From FEN-1073 sp050010135 (GTDB lineage Bacteria; Chloroflexota; Anaerolineae; Anaerolineales; RBG-16-64-43), in assembly GCA_050010135.1 (NCBI GenBank), contig JBEKLP010000045.1, positions 1-20,779 of the forward strand: a stretch of DNA of 20,779 nucleotides, written 5' to 3'. Shown piece by piece: positions 6,662 to 13,737 of this stretch. The number at the start of each line of letters is the position of its first letter. Position 1 is the stretch's first letter. The position numbers and the translations under genes are program-made. The notes below the pieces were generated by a model. That model saw only the letters and a program-made list of their open reading frames with translations. It was not told the DNA's origin and searched no databases.

Positions 6662-6746
6662 GATTCCTCGTCGCCCTAGTCGGGCTCCTCGGAATGACCC
6701 CCTCAGTATGTCATTCCGAGGGCCGTTTTGTGGCCCGAGGAATCGG
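6662..6746. repeat. Inverted pair of REP-like palindromes
   Basis: Two related units lie head to head between thyX and the cyclophilin gene. The left unit starts GATTCCTCG and ends CTCGGAATGAC (6662-6698). The right unit starts GTCATTCCGAGG and ends CGAGGAATCGG (about 6710-6746). Each can fold into a stem; in the right unit ATTCC and GGGCC pair with GGCCC and GGAAT around a GA/GA internal loop. This is the layout of paired REP elements known from other bacteria. It may stabilise or end the thyX message. Confidence 0.7.
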
Positions 6747-6770
6747 AAACTTATGGATAACTAACCAATT

Positions 6771-8216
6771 TTACCCCTCCGTCCGGAAGAATTCCCTTTC
6801 GAGTTCCTTCCAATCAGGTTGGTTTTCCCATCGCAGAATGGAACCCAAAAGGGGATGGACCAAACGGATCTGTTCGGCGGCCTGGAGCGCCAGCACCCGC
6901 ACCGCGGCGTGTGCGCCTTCCGAAGATCGCAGCCGGCAGAAGTGGAACGCCTCGCGCAAATTCATGCTCAATACCATCCGGCGCAAATATCCGTTGGGGA
7001 CTACGTAGGCCGCCGCATCGGGTCCCAGTGCGGTGTGCAGGGTGCGGTATTCATCGGCCGCTCTCCCCATGGCGTGGCCGTACTCATCAAGGAATCCGGC
7101 TTCTTCGAACCAGCGCGGGGTAATGTAGCCCTGATCGCATCCAAGCGGCCCAGGAGTTTGAGACATCATGCGGTGGCGTTTAACTTCGAAATATGCCCCC
7201 TGATCCATCACGGCTTCGAACGTATAGGCGATATGCTCCAATTCGCGCAGCGGTTGATCGTGGTCGCCGAGGCCCTCGAGCAACGCGTCGGCGAGGATGC
7301 GGCGCTCCTCGGGCGAGGCGTTGCGGATCCGGCGTGCGGATTCCTCCAAGCCCCATCCGCAGAAGCGGACGCCCGCGGCGGCGAGGGCGCGGTCTTCGGC
7401 GCCGGGTTCGTAATCGATCAGGCGCATCCAACCTCGCGGCGGATCCTCACGCGGCGCGGGAGCCAACCCGAGGGGAGCGGAAGCGCGCCGGAACTTCTCC
7501 GGAAGATCACGAAGGTAGGCGTTTTCCTCCGCGTACTTCACCAGCGTCGGCACCTCGGCCAGGGCGGTCTGTTTAATCTCGGCGCCGATCGAGCGCACTT
7601 CTGCCAGTGGGTGGGAAAGCATCTTGCGCAGGGCGTGTTCGAGCGCGCGGGCGTTGATCGTTATCCCGACGTTGGCGAGCACGCTCGCCGGAAGCAGGTA
7701 ACGGCAAACGTCGACGTAGCAGGAACGGATCCTGCCCTCCCAGCGCGAATCGCTTTCCCCTTCCCGCCGCGGGAAGCGCGCCCGCGCCAGGCCGCCAACC
7801 GTTTCCAGCGCGCGAGCGTAGGTATCCAGCAACTGCCGGCAAGTTTCGCGGTACGGTTCTTCCAGCGCGCCGCCGGTAACTTCCGCAGGCGCGAGAAACG
7901 CCCCGCTCGACCACTTCTGGTAGCGGGTGCTCTTTTCGGTGAAGGAAACCAAGCGGTTGGATTCGACGCATTCGATTGCGAGGCGCGAAACGTTTTCCAC
8001 CGCGATGTGCAGCACGGCATGCTCGGCCACCGAGGCGTGGCCGTACCCGACGACCCATTTCTCGTGGAACTCCGCGGAACGGGCGTCACTTAGCTCGGCG
8101 GCATTCCGGTCGAAGGGTTCGGGGGAACGCGAGGTTTTGGCAAACGCCACCGCGATGGTCTCCGGCGAGAGATCGCGTTCCCGCAGCAGATACACCCGCC
8201 GGGGAAAATCGGTCAC
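6771..8216 (-). CDS. Double-domain ThyX-like (FAD-dependent thymidylate synthase) protein
   Basis: The 481-residue protein is about twice the length of a usual ThyX, which makes dTMP from dUMP with FAD, NADPH and methylene-folate. Two ThyX-like halves are visible. Half one has GHASVAEHA (59-67), SNRLVSFTEKSTRY (86-99) and RYLLPASVLANVGITINARAL (172-192, in part). Half two has DHDQPLRELEH (318-328), RHRMMSQTPGP (347-357) and VPNGYLRRMVLSMNLREAFHF (406-426, in part). The ThyX signature RHRxxSxNExSxRY is thus split: half one keeps the SxTExSTRY end but has SNR for RHR, and half two keeps RHRxxS but loses the rest. The start is GTG, set by AAGGAGG five bases upstream, and overlaps the ribF stop as GTGA. 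Whether it makes dTMP is unproven. Confidence 0.85.
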   Translation of the reverse strand: MTDFPRRVYLLRERDLSPETIAVAFAKTSRSPEPFDRNAAELSDARSAEFHEKWVVGYGHASVAEHAVLHIAVENVSRLAIECVESNRLVSFTEKSTRYQKWSSGAFLAPAEVTGGALEEPYRETCRQLLDTYARALETVGGLARARFPRREGESDSRWEGRIRSCYVDVCRYLLPASVLANVGITINARALEHALRKMLSHPLAEVRSIGAEIKQTALAEVPTLVKYAEENAYLRDLPEKFRRASAPLGLAPAPREDPPRGWMRLIDYEPGAEDRALAAAGVRFCGWGLEESARRIRNASPEERRILADALLEGLGDHDQPLRELEHIAYTFEAVMDQGAYFEVKRHRMMSQTPGPLGCDQGYITPRWFEEAGFLDEYGHAMGRAADEYRTLHTALGPDAAAYVVPNGYLRRMVLSMNLREAFHFCRLRSSEGAHAAVRVLALQAAEQIRLVHPLLGSILRWENQPDWKELEREFFRTEG

Positions 8217-9142
8217 GGTTCCTCCTTAAGGATCCGCCGGGCTTGCTCGATATCCTCCGTCATCTGCCGGCTCAGGGAGTCGCTGTCGGGAAACCGGCGC
8301 TGCTCCCGCAGCCGGCGGACGAATTCAACCTTAAGTGTCGCATCATACAGATCGCCGTTGAAATCCAGAAGGTGAGCTTCCACCGTAAGCGCCGGGGTGA
8401 GTCCATCAGCAAAAGTCGGGCGGACACCGACGCTGGTCGCGCTCCGATAACGTTTTCCTTCGCGGACGGCCCACGTCGCATACACCCCGTGGGCGGGGAC
8501 GACCATCTCGGGCCAGATTTCAAGATTGGCCGTGGGGACCGACATTTTCCGGCCGCGTCCCGCACCGTGCACAACCTTGCCGGACAGGGTATACCGTCGG
8601 CCGAGCAAGGCGGCCGCCTTCTCGGCGTCCCCCTCGGCCAGCGAATCGCGAATCCGCGATGAGGAAATCGGTCCATGCGCGTCAGTCAAAGACGGAACAA
8701 CATATAGCGCATAGCCCCATTCGATGCTGTGATTGGTCAAATATTCTACGTTTCCTTCCCGCCGGTATCCGATGGAAAACCCCGGTCCGCACCACAGAGA
8801 ATGCAAACCCAAGTGCGACTTCAAGGATCGGAGAAATGTCTCGGCCGGAATCGCAGAGAACGCCCGATCGAAAGTTTGCAGGATCACGGCGTCGAGAGGA
8901 ATCTGCTCGAGAAGCGCAAGCCGCTCTTCCAGCGTGGAAAGGTAGCGAAATGGCGCGGATCCCAGCACGGCCCGCGGATGAGGGAAGAAAGTCAGGACCG
9001 CCGACGGCGCTCCGTCTTCCCTGGCCGCCTGGGCCATTTTCTCGAGCAGGTAACGGTGCCCGCGGTGGAGCCCGTCGAAGGATCCGACGGCAAGGTATGC
9101 TCCGTGCAAGGCGGCGGCGTCGATGGAATGAATGCGTTGCAT
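8213..9142 (-). CDS. ribF: Bifunctional riboflavin kinase / FAD synthetase
   Basis: The 309-residue enzyme phosphorylates riboflavin to FMN and then adenylates it to FAD. The N-terminal nucleotidyltransferase domain (about 1-185) has GSFDGLHRGHRYLL, LTFFPHP and ISSSRIRDSLAEGD. The C-terminal riboflavin kinase domain (about 186-309) has GRRYTLSGKVVHGAGRGRK, VPTANLE and the acidic VEAHLLDFNGDLYD. Length and domain order are normal. The ATG at 9142 lies six bases after truB, without a clear Shine-Dalgarno, so coupling is likely. Its stop overlaps the GTG of the ThyX homologue, which suggests that FAD supply and an FAD enzyme are co-produced, though ribF beside truB is a common arrangement by itself. 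Confidence 0.95.
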   Translation of the reverse strand: MQRIHSIDAAALHGAYLAVGSFDGLHRGHRYLLEKMAQAAREDGAPSAVLTFFPHPRAVLGSAPFRYLSTLEERLALLEQIPLDAVILQTFDRAFSAIPAETFLRSLKSHLGLHSLWCGPGFSIGYRREGNVEYLTNHSIEWGYALYVVPSLTDAHGPISSSRIRDSLAEGDAEKAAALLGRRYTLSGKVVHGAGRGRKMSVPTANLEIWPEMVVPAHGVYATWAVREGKRYRSATSVGVRPTFADGLTPALTVEAHLLDFNGDLYDATLKVEFVRRLREQRRFPDSDSLSRQMTEDIEQARRILKEEP

Positions 9143-9148
9143 GGAAGT

Positions 9149-10033
9149 CTACAAATCGCCGAAGACTTTGCGCGGCTGCCAGGTTCCGGTCGTCGGATCC
9201 GCCTCGACCACGGCCAGGAGTTCCCCTTCGGGCGCGAGCGCCCGGGCCCGCCCTGTGGCGCCTTCCGGTGCGGGGATGGCGATTCCATTGCGCAGCTTTT
9301 CCGCCTCTTCGGCTGTGAGCTGCACGGTCGCCCAGCCTTCCAGAATGGCGCTGGCGGGCATGGCGATCTTTTCCCATGTGCCTTCCAGGAAGCGGCGCTT
9401 CAGCTCATCCAGTGGGGTGGCCCGCTCCACCGAAAACGGTCCCAAGCGGATCCGGCGCAACGTGACCAGGTGCGCATGGGATCCCATCGCTTCACCGATG
9501 TCATGGGCGATCGAACGGATGTATGTGCCGCGCGAGCAGCGAACGCGCACCACGGCATTCGGGCTTTCCCAGCGCAGGAGCGCGAGTTCGTAAATGTGCA
9601 CCTTGCGCGGCGTCATATCCACTTCCTCGCCGTTCCGGGCCATGTCGTACGCCTTGCGTCCGCCGATTTTTATCGCCGAATAAACCGGCGGCACCTGCAG
9701 CCGTTCGCCGATGAACGTCTGCATCTTCGCCTCCAGCGATTCTTCACGGAAGGTGAATGGACGCGTGGCGGTGATGCGTCCGGCGGCGTCGTAGGTCGAG
9801 GTTGCCGCGCCGAAACGGATGGTGGCGAGATATTCCTTGTCCACTTCGAGCAGATACTCGGCCAGCCGCGTCGCGGAACCGAGGAGGATGAGCAGCACGC
9901 CGGATGCGTACGGGTCAAGCGTTCCGGTATGGCCGACCTTGCGGATCTGAGTCCCTCGCCGGACGACGTTGACGATATCATGCGACGTCGGCCCGGTTGG
10001 TTTGTCAATGACGAGCAATCCCGGTTTTGGCAT
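9149..10033 (-). CDS. truB: tRNA pseudouridine(55) synthase
   Basis: The 294-residue enzyme converts uridine 55 of the tRNA T-loop to pseudouridine. LLVIDKPTGPTSHDIV (6-21) is the conserved N-terminal motif. GHTGTLDPYASGVLL (34-48) holds catalytic Asp40. VPPVYSAIKIGGRKAYDMAR and RCSRGTYIRSIAHDIG are the other TruB blocks. The C-terminal part (about 235-294) is PUA-like. GGGAGG about seven bases before the ATG supports the start. It sits between nrnA (47 bases upstream) and ribF (six bases downstream), a common bacterial order. Confidence 0.96.
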   Translation of the reverse strand: MPKPGLLVIDKPTGPTSHDIVNVVRRGTQIRKVGHTGTLDPYASGVLLILLGSATRLAEYLLEVDKEYLATIRFGAATSTYDAAGRITATRPFTFREESLEAKMQTFIGERLQVPPVYSAIKIGGRKAYDMARNGEEVDMTPRKVHIYELALLRWESPNAVVRVRCSRGTYIRSIAHDIGEAMGSHAHLVTLRRIRLGPFSVERATPLDELKRRFLEGTWEKIAMPASAILEGWATVQLTAEEAEKLRNGIAIPAPEGATGRARALAPEGELLAVVEADPTTGTWQPRKVFGDL

Positions 10034-10080
10034 GGTTATCCTCCCTGGTAAGAAGTTTCCCCTTCGGTGAAATTATATCC

Positions 10081-11085
10081 CTAGCCCTCTGCGCGGGCGG
10101 TTCCGCCGGAGGCGGAGCGGGAGGCATGTTGCGCAGCAAGCCATTCCTTCGTGCGGGCCAGAACGTTCCGGGTGACCTCCTCCAGGCTGCCTTCGACGTT
10201 TGCGCCCGAGGCCGCCGGATGGCCGCCGCCCCCGAAGGAAGCGGCTAGGCCCGTCACATCCAATCCGCTCGCGACCCGCCAGCTGACCTTAATTTTTCCA
10301 TTATCTTGTTCGATGAAGATCAACACCACCGATTGCCCTTCGATGGAAGAGAGAATGTTGACCAGATCGGCGTCGTCGCGTCCCGGATAGAGAGCGGCGC
10401 GTCGGTCCTCCAACGTCAGGCTGGTCCAAACAAGCTCGCCGTCCCGCTCCAGGCGGGAAAGCCCCGCTCCCCAATATCGGGCGGCCGCAAAGGAACGCCG
10501 GTGCAGGCTGCGTTCGACCGTCTCCGGAAGCGAGCCTCCGGCCTGCATTAGCCGTTGTACTACTTCCAGCGTGTGCGGTCCGGTATTTGGGGTCCGGAAT
10601 CCCAGCGTGTCGGTGATTACCCCGGCCAGCAGGCACATCGCGGCTTCGGGGGGAATGGACAATCCGAGCTCGCCGGCCAAATCGGTGATCAATTCCGACG
10701 TGGCCGTCGCCGTTGGATCCACCAGGTTGATGGCGGCAAACCGGTCGTTGGTGATATGGTGATCGATGAGCAAATCGGGCGCGCGCGCGGGTGTTCCTTC
10801 CGGGACGCTGATCCGTTTGGAATCGGCGCAATCAACCAAGATGCTGATATCGTATGCGGGTGGAAGTTCCGGCCGGATGTCGCCGGAGCCGGGGAGAAAT
10901 CGGAAAACGGAACTGATGCCTTCGGAAAGAACGGGGCAGGTTTTTTTCCCCGCGGCGCGCAGCATATGCCCGAGGCCGAGCATCGAGCCCAACGCGTCGC
11001 CGTCCGGACGCTGGTGCGTCAGGAGCAGCACGGTCCGATTCCGGGAGATCAGATCTCTGGCTTGGCGGAGTAATTCGTCGTCCAT
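10081..11085 (-). CDS. nrnA: DHH-family oligoribonuclease / pAp phosphatase (NrnA-like)
   Basis: The 334-residue protein is a DHH/DHHA1 phosphoesterase. The metal site is in THQRPDGDALGS (23-34), ILVDCAD, LLIDHHITN and GVITDTLGF. The C-terminal DHHA1 domain ends in FGGGGHPAASG. NrnA enzymes remove nucleotides from very short RNAs and can dephosphorylate 3'-phosphoadenosine 5'-phosphate; this role is inferred from the family. Position between rbfA and truB is usual for nrnA. The ATG at 11085 follows a 63-base gap and only a weak GGGA, so a slightly different start cannot be ruled out. The last 20 or so residues (AAQHASRSASGGTARAEG) are a low-complexity tail. Confidence 0.92.
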   Translation of the reverse strand: MDDELLRQARDLISRNRTVLLLTHQRPDGDALGSMLGLGHMLRAAGKKTCPVLSEGISSVFRFLPGSGDIRPELPPAYDISILVDCADSKRISVPEGTPARAPDLLIDHHITNDRFAAINLVDPTATATSELITDLAGELGLSIPPEAAMCLLAGVITDTLGFRTPNTGPHTLEVVQRLMQAGGSLPETVERSLHRRSFAAARYWGAGLSRLERDGELVWTSLTLEDRRAALYPGRDDADLVNILSSIEGQSVVLIFIEQDNGKIKVSWRVASGLDVTGLAASFGGGGHPAASGANVEGSLEEVTRNVLARTKEWLAAQHASRSASGGTARAEG

Positions 11086-11148
11086 GCGAATTCCCGGGAG
11101 CCGCTCGAGCCAACTCGAAAATAAAAATCGGACCGGCGGCGGTGAGGG

Positions 11149-11499
11149 TTACTCCTCCTTTAACGAGTCGATCAGGTGCTCGATGTGTTCCGCGCGGTCG
11201 GGAGTGAAATCCCAATGAAACCGGAGCGATGGAAACGTGCGCAGCGAAATCCGCGCGGCCAGCGCGCTGCGCAGATAGCCGCGGGCTCCCTCCAGCCCGC
11301 GCAGGATTTCCCCGCGCCGGGCTTCGTCACTATCCGCCGCCGTGATGAAAATATTTGCCAGCGAAAATTCGCGGTCCACGCGGACCTCGGTGACGGTTAA
11401 CAGATGAAAGCGCGGGTCGGAGGATTCGCGGAGGAAGATCTCCGCCAATTCGGTGCGGATCCGTTCCGCCAACCGCAGGGCACGGGCCGGGCTGGGCAT
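11149..11499 (-). CDS. rbfA: Ribosome-binding factor A
   Basis: The 116-residue protein is a single KH-like domain that binds the 30S subunit and helps mature the 5' end of 16S rRNA. Typical blocks are RALRLAERIRTELAEIFLRE, DPRFHLLTVTEVRVDREFS, ANIFITA and the C-terminal LRTFPSLRFHWDFTPDRAEH. Length is normal. The ATG is three bases after the infB stop. GGAGG inside the end of infB provides the ribosome binding site. Co-production with IF-2 is the rule in bacteria. Confidence 0.95.
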   Translation of the reverse strand: MPSPARALRLAERIRTELAEIFLRESSDPRFHLLTVTEVRVDREFSLANIFITAADSDEARRGEILRGLEGARGYLRSALAARISLRTFPSLRFHWDFTPDRAEHIEHLIDSLKEE

Positions 11500-11502
11500 G
11501 GG

Positions 11503-13290
11503 TTACGCCGCCTCCAGAACATAGAATTCCAATTGGTCCCCCGCCTGGAACTCTTCGAAGTCGCGCACGCCCACGCCGCATTCGAATCCCTGGCGGACTT
11601 CGCGCACGTCTTCCTTTTCATGGCGCAGGGAAGACACTTCGCCTTCGAACAAAACCTTTCCATTGCGCAGGACGCGCACCTTGGCGTTGCGCCGCGCTTC
11701 CCCCTCGCGCAGATAGCAGCCGGCGATTTTTCCAACGCGCGTGATGCTGAATACCGCGCGGACTTCGGCGCGGCCGATGGTCGTGGCTTTCTTTTCGGGT
11801 TCGAGCATCCCTTTCAGCGCCTTGTCGACGTCTTCGGTTAGGCGGTAGATGACATCGTAGAGGTGAACCGAAACTCCTTCGGTTTCGGCCGCGTGCTGGG
11901 CGGAGGTGTCCGACTGCACGGCGAATCCGACGACGATCGCGTCCGACGCCGAAGCCAGCATGATGTCGTTCTCGGTGATATTGCCCGTCTCGGCGTAAAG
12001 GATGTTCACCTTGAGGTCCTCGGAGCCGAGTTCCTTGAGCGAGTTAACGATCGGTTCCAGCGAACCCTGGCCGTCGGCTTTGATGATCAGCTTCAATTCC
12101 TTCATCTCGCCGGCCTTAAAGCGCGCGAATACCTGGTCCAGTGTGAGCGCCTTAGGCGGACCGGCCTGTTGCGCGGTCTTAGAGGCCAGCTTGCGTTCGG
12201 CCGTCATGGTGCGCGCCTCGCGCTCACTGGGCACAACTTCGAAGATTTCTCCTGCCAGGGGGAGGTCGGCCAGCCCAAGGACGGAGACCGGGCTGGAGGG
12301 CCCGGCTTCGGTGATCGGCGCGCCGTGAAAATCGTACATCGCGCGGATCTTTCCGTGCACTTCGCCCGCCACGAGGGAATCGCCGACGCGCAATGTTCCG
12401 TTCTGCACCAGCAGGGTGGCGATCGGACCTTTCGATTTGTCGAGTTGGGCTTCGATCACGCTGCCGATCAGCGTTCCCGAGGGGTTGGCAAGAATTTTCG
12501 TGTTTTCGGCGGTGAGCACAACGGCTTCGAGCAGATCTTCCACGCCGGTCCGTTTCTTGGCGGATACCGGGACGACCATCGTCTCGCCGCCCCAATCGTC
12601 GGCCACTAGGCCGAGTTCCGAAAGCTGGTGTTTGACTTTGTCCGGGTTGGCATTGGCCTTGTCGATTTTATTCAGCGCCACCACGATCGGTACGCGCGCG
12701 GCGCGGGCGTGGGCCAGCGCTTCGCGGGTTTGGGGCATTACCCCGTCGTCGGCCGCAACGACCAGAATGACGATATCGGTCACCTGGGCGCCGCGGGCGC
12801 GCATGGCCGTGAAGGCGGCGTGGCCGGGAGTATCCAGGAAGGTGATCAGCCGGTTTTTGTGCATCACCTGATAGGCCCCGATGCGCTGGGTTATGCCCCC
12901 GGCTTCGCCGGAGGCGACATCGGTGGACCGGATGGCGTCCAGAAGCGAAGTTTTTCCGTGATCCACGTGGCCGAGGATCGTGACCACCGGCGGACGCGGC
13001 TTGAGCAGCGAGGGATCTTCTTTATCGAGGGCCTGTCTCCAGGCGGGGGCGGTGGAGGCCGGTTCGGACTTGGTCTCTTCGACTTTCTTTTCCGGTTCCG
13101 CGTCGAATCCCATCTCATGGATGATGATCGCTGCGGTGTCGTAGTCGATCTGTTGGTTGATATTGGCCATTACCCCGTTGGCCATCAATTGCTTGATTAA
13201 ATCGATCGGGCTGGCTTGGATGCGCTCGGCAAGTGCGCGCACGGTCAGCGCCGGGGGGAGTTCCACTGTTTTTCGTACGTCATTACCCAT
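11503..13290 (-). CDS. infB: Translation initiation factor IF-2
   Basis: The 595-residue GTPase places initiator tRNA on the 30S subunit and promotes subunit joining. After an IF2-N domain (about 10-65) and a short linker (66-98), the GTPase domain shows G1 GHVDHGKT (107-114), G3 DTPGH (153-157), G4 NKID (207-210) and G5 SAK (243-245). Domains II, III and the fMet-tRNA-binding C-terminal domain follow, ending GDQLEFYVLEAA. It is a short form: the long charged N-terminal extension of E. coli IF-2 is absent, as in many other phyla. The start is set by GGAGGTG just upstream of ATG 13290. Confidence 0.97.
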   Translation of the reverse strand: MGNDVRKTVELPPALTVRALAERIQASPIDLIKQLMANGVMANINQQIDYDTAAIIIHEMGFDAEPEKKVEETKSEPASTAPAWRQALDKEDPSLLKPRPPVVTILGHVDHGKTSLLDAIRSTDVASGEAGGITQRIGAYQVMHKNRLITFLDTPGHAAFTAMRARGAQVTDIVILVVAADDGVMPQTREALAHARAARVPIVVALNKIDKANANPDKVKHQLSELGLVADDWGGETMVVPVSAKKRTGVEDLLEAVVLTAENTKILANPSGTLIGSVIEAQLDKSKGPIATLLVQNGTLRVGDSLVAGEVHGKIRAMYDFHGAPITEAGPSSPVSVLGLADLPLAGEIFEVVPSEREARTMTAERKLASKTAQQAGPPKALTLDQVFARFKAGEMKELKLIIKADGQGSLEPIVNSLKELGSEDLKVNILYAETGNITENDIMLASASDAIVVGFAVQSDTSAQHAAETEGVSVHLYDVIYRLTEDVDKALKGMLEPEKKATTIGRAEVRAVFSITRVGKIAGCYLREGEARRNAKVRVLRNGKVLFEGEVSSLRHEKEDVREVRQGFECGVGVRDFEEFQAGDQLEFYVLEAA

Positions 13291-13358
13291 CGTGCACCTC
13301 CATCCAGAACCGATCTCCCCGGCGCAGCGGAAAGGGCATGCCGCAGGACCGAATTATT

Positions 13359-13691
13359 TCATGCCGCCCCTCCGGCCGTCGCCTCAGGATCGGATTCCAC
13401 GCTTTCCTCCGAAGTGAGGGAGCGCATATGAACTTCCAGCGTTTCCCTCTCGGAGGGAGTAAATTGTGTTTTCAGCGCGCCCTCCAGCGGGCCGCGCAGG
13501 GCCGCCTCCCAACAGGCGCGCCGGTCGTGAACGTACGCCCCCCGTCCGGGCGCTTTTCCGGTCGGATCGATCTTCACCCCGTCCGGGGTTCGCGCCACGC
13601 GGACCAGCGCTCGTTTGGCTAGCGCCTCCCGGCAACCGATGCACATCCTTTGCGGGACGTGTTTGGGTCGAGCCAGCGTTTTGCGGCTCAT
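13359..13691 (-). CDS. ylxR: YlxR family (DUF448) RNA-binding protein
   Basis: The 110-residue protein has the YlxR signature HVPQRMCIGCREALAKRALVR in part (CxxC near the N-terminus) and KAPGRGAYVHDRRACWEAAL. YlxR proteins are small nucleic-acid-binding proteins encoded between nusA and infB, reported to bind RNA or influence gene expression; the precise role is uncertain. I start at ATG 13691 (MSRKTLARPKHVP) because the longer frame to 13808 runs into nusA and lacks family resemblance. A GGAG lies only two bases before the ATG, which is close, with GGA a little further off. The C-terminal 45 or so residues, acidic and Ala/Gly-rich, are beyond the core domain. Confidence 0.9.
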   Translation of the reverse strand: MSRKTLARPKHVPQRMCIGCREALAKRALVRVARTPDGVKIDPTGKAPGRGAYVHDRRACWEAALRGPLEGALKTQFTPSERETLEVHMRSLTSEESVESDPEATAGGAA

Positions 13692-13737
13692 CGCTCCAGT
13701 CCGGAATTTCGAAACCTGTTGCCCGAGAAATCGCGGA

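Noticed and set aside
6819..8093. 424-codon plus-strand frame opposite the ThyX homologue
   Set aside because: Antisense shadow; composition follows the codons of thyX read backward and no family motif is seen.
8729..10051. 440-codon plus-strand frame opposite ribF and truB
   Set aside because: Antisense reading of two well-identified genes; no recognisable domain or ribosome binding site. Long antisense frames are common at this GC content.
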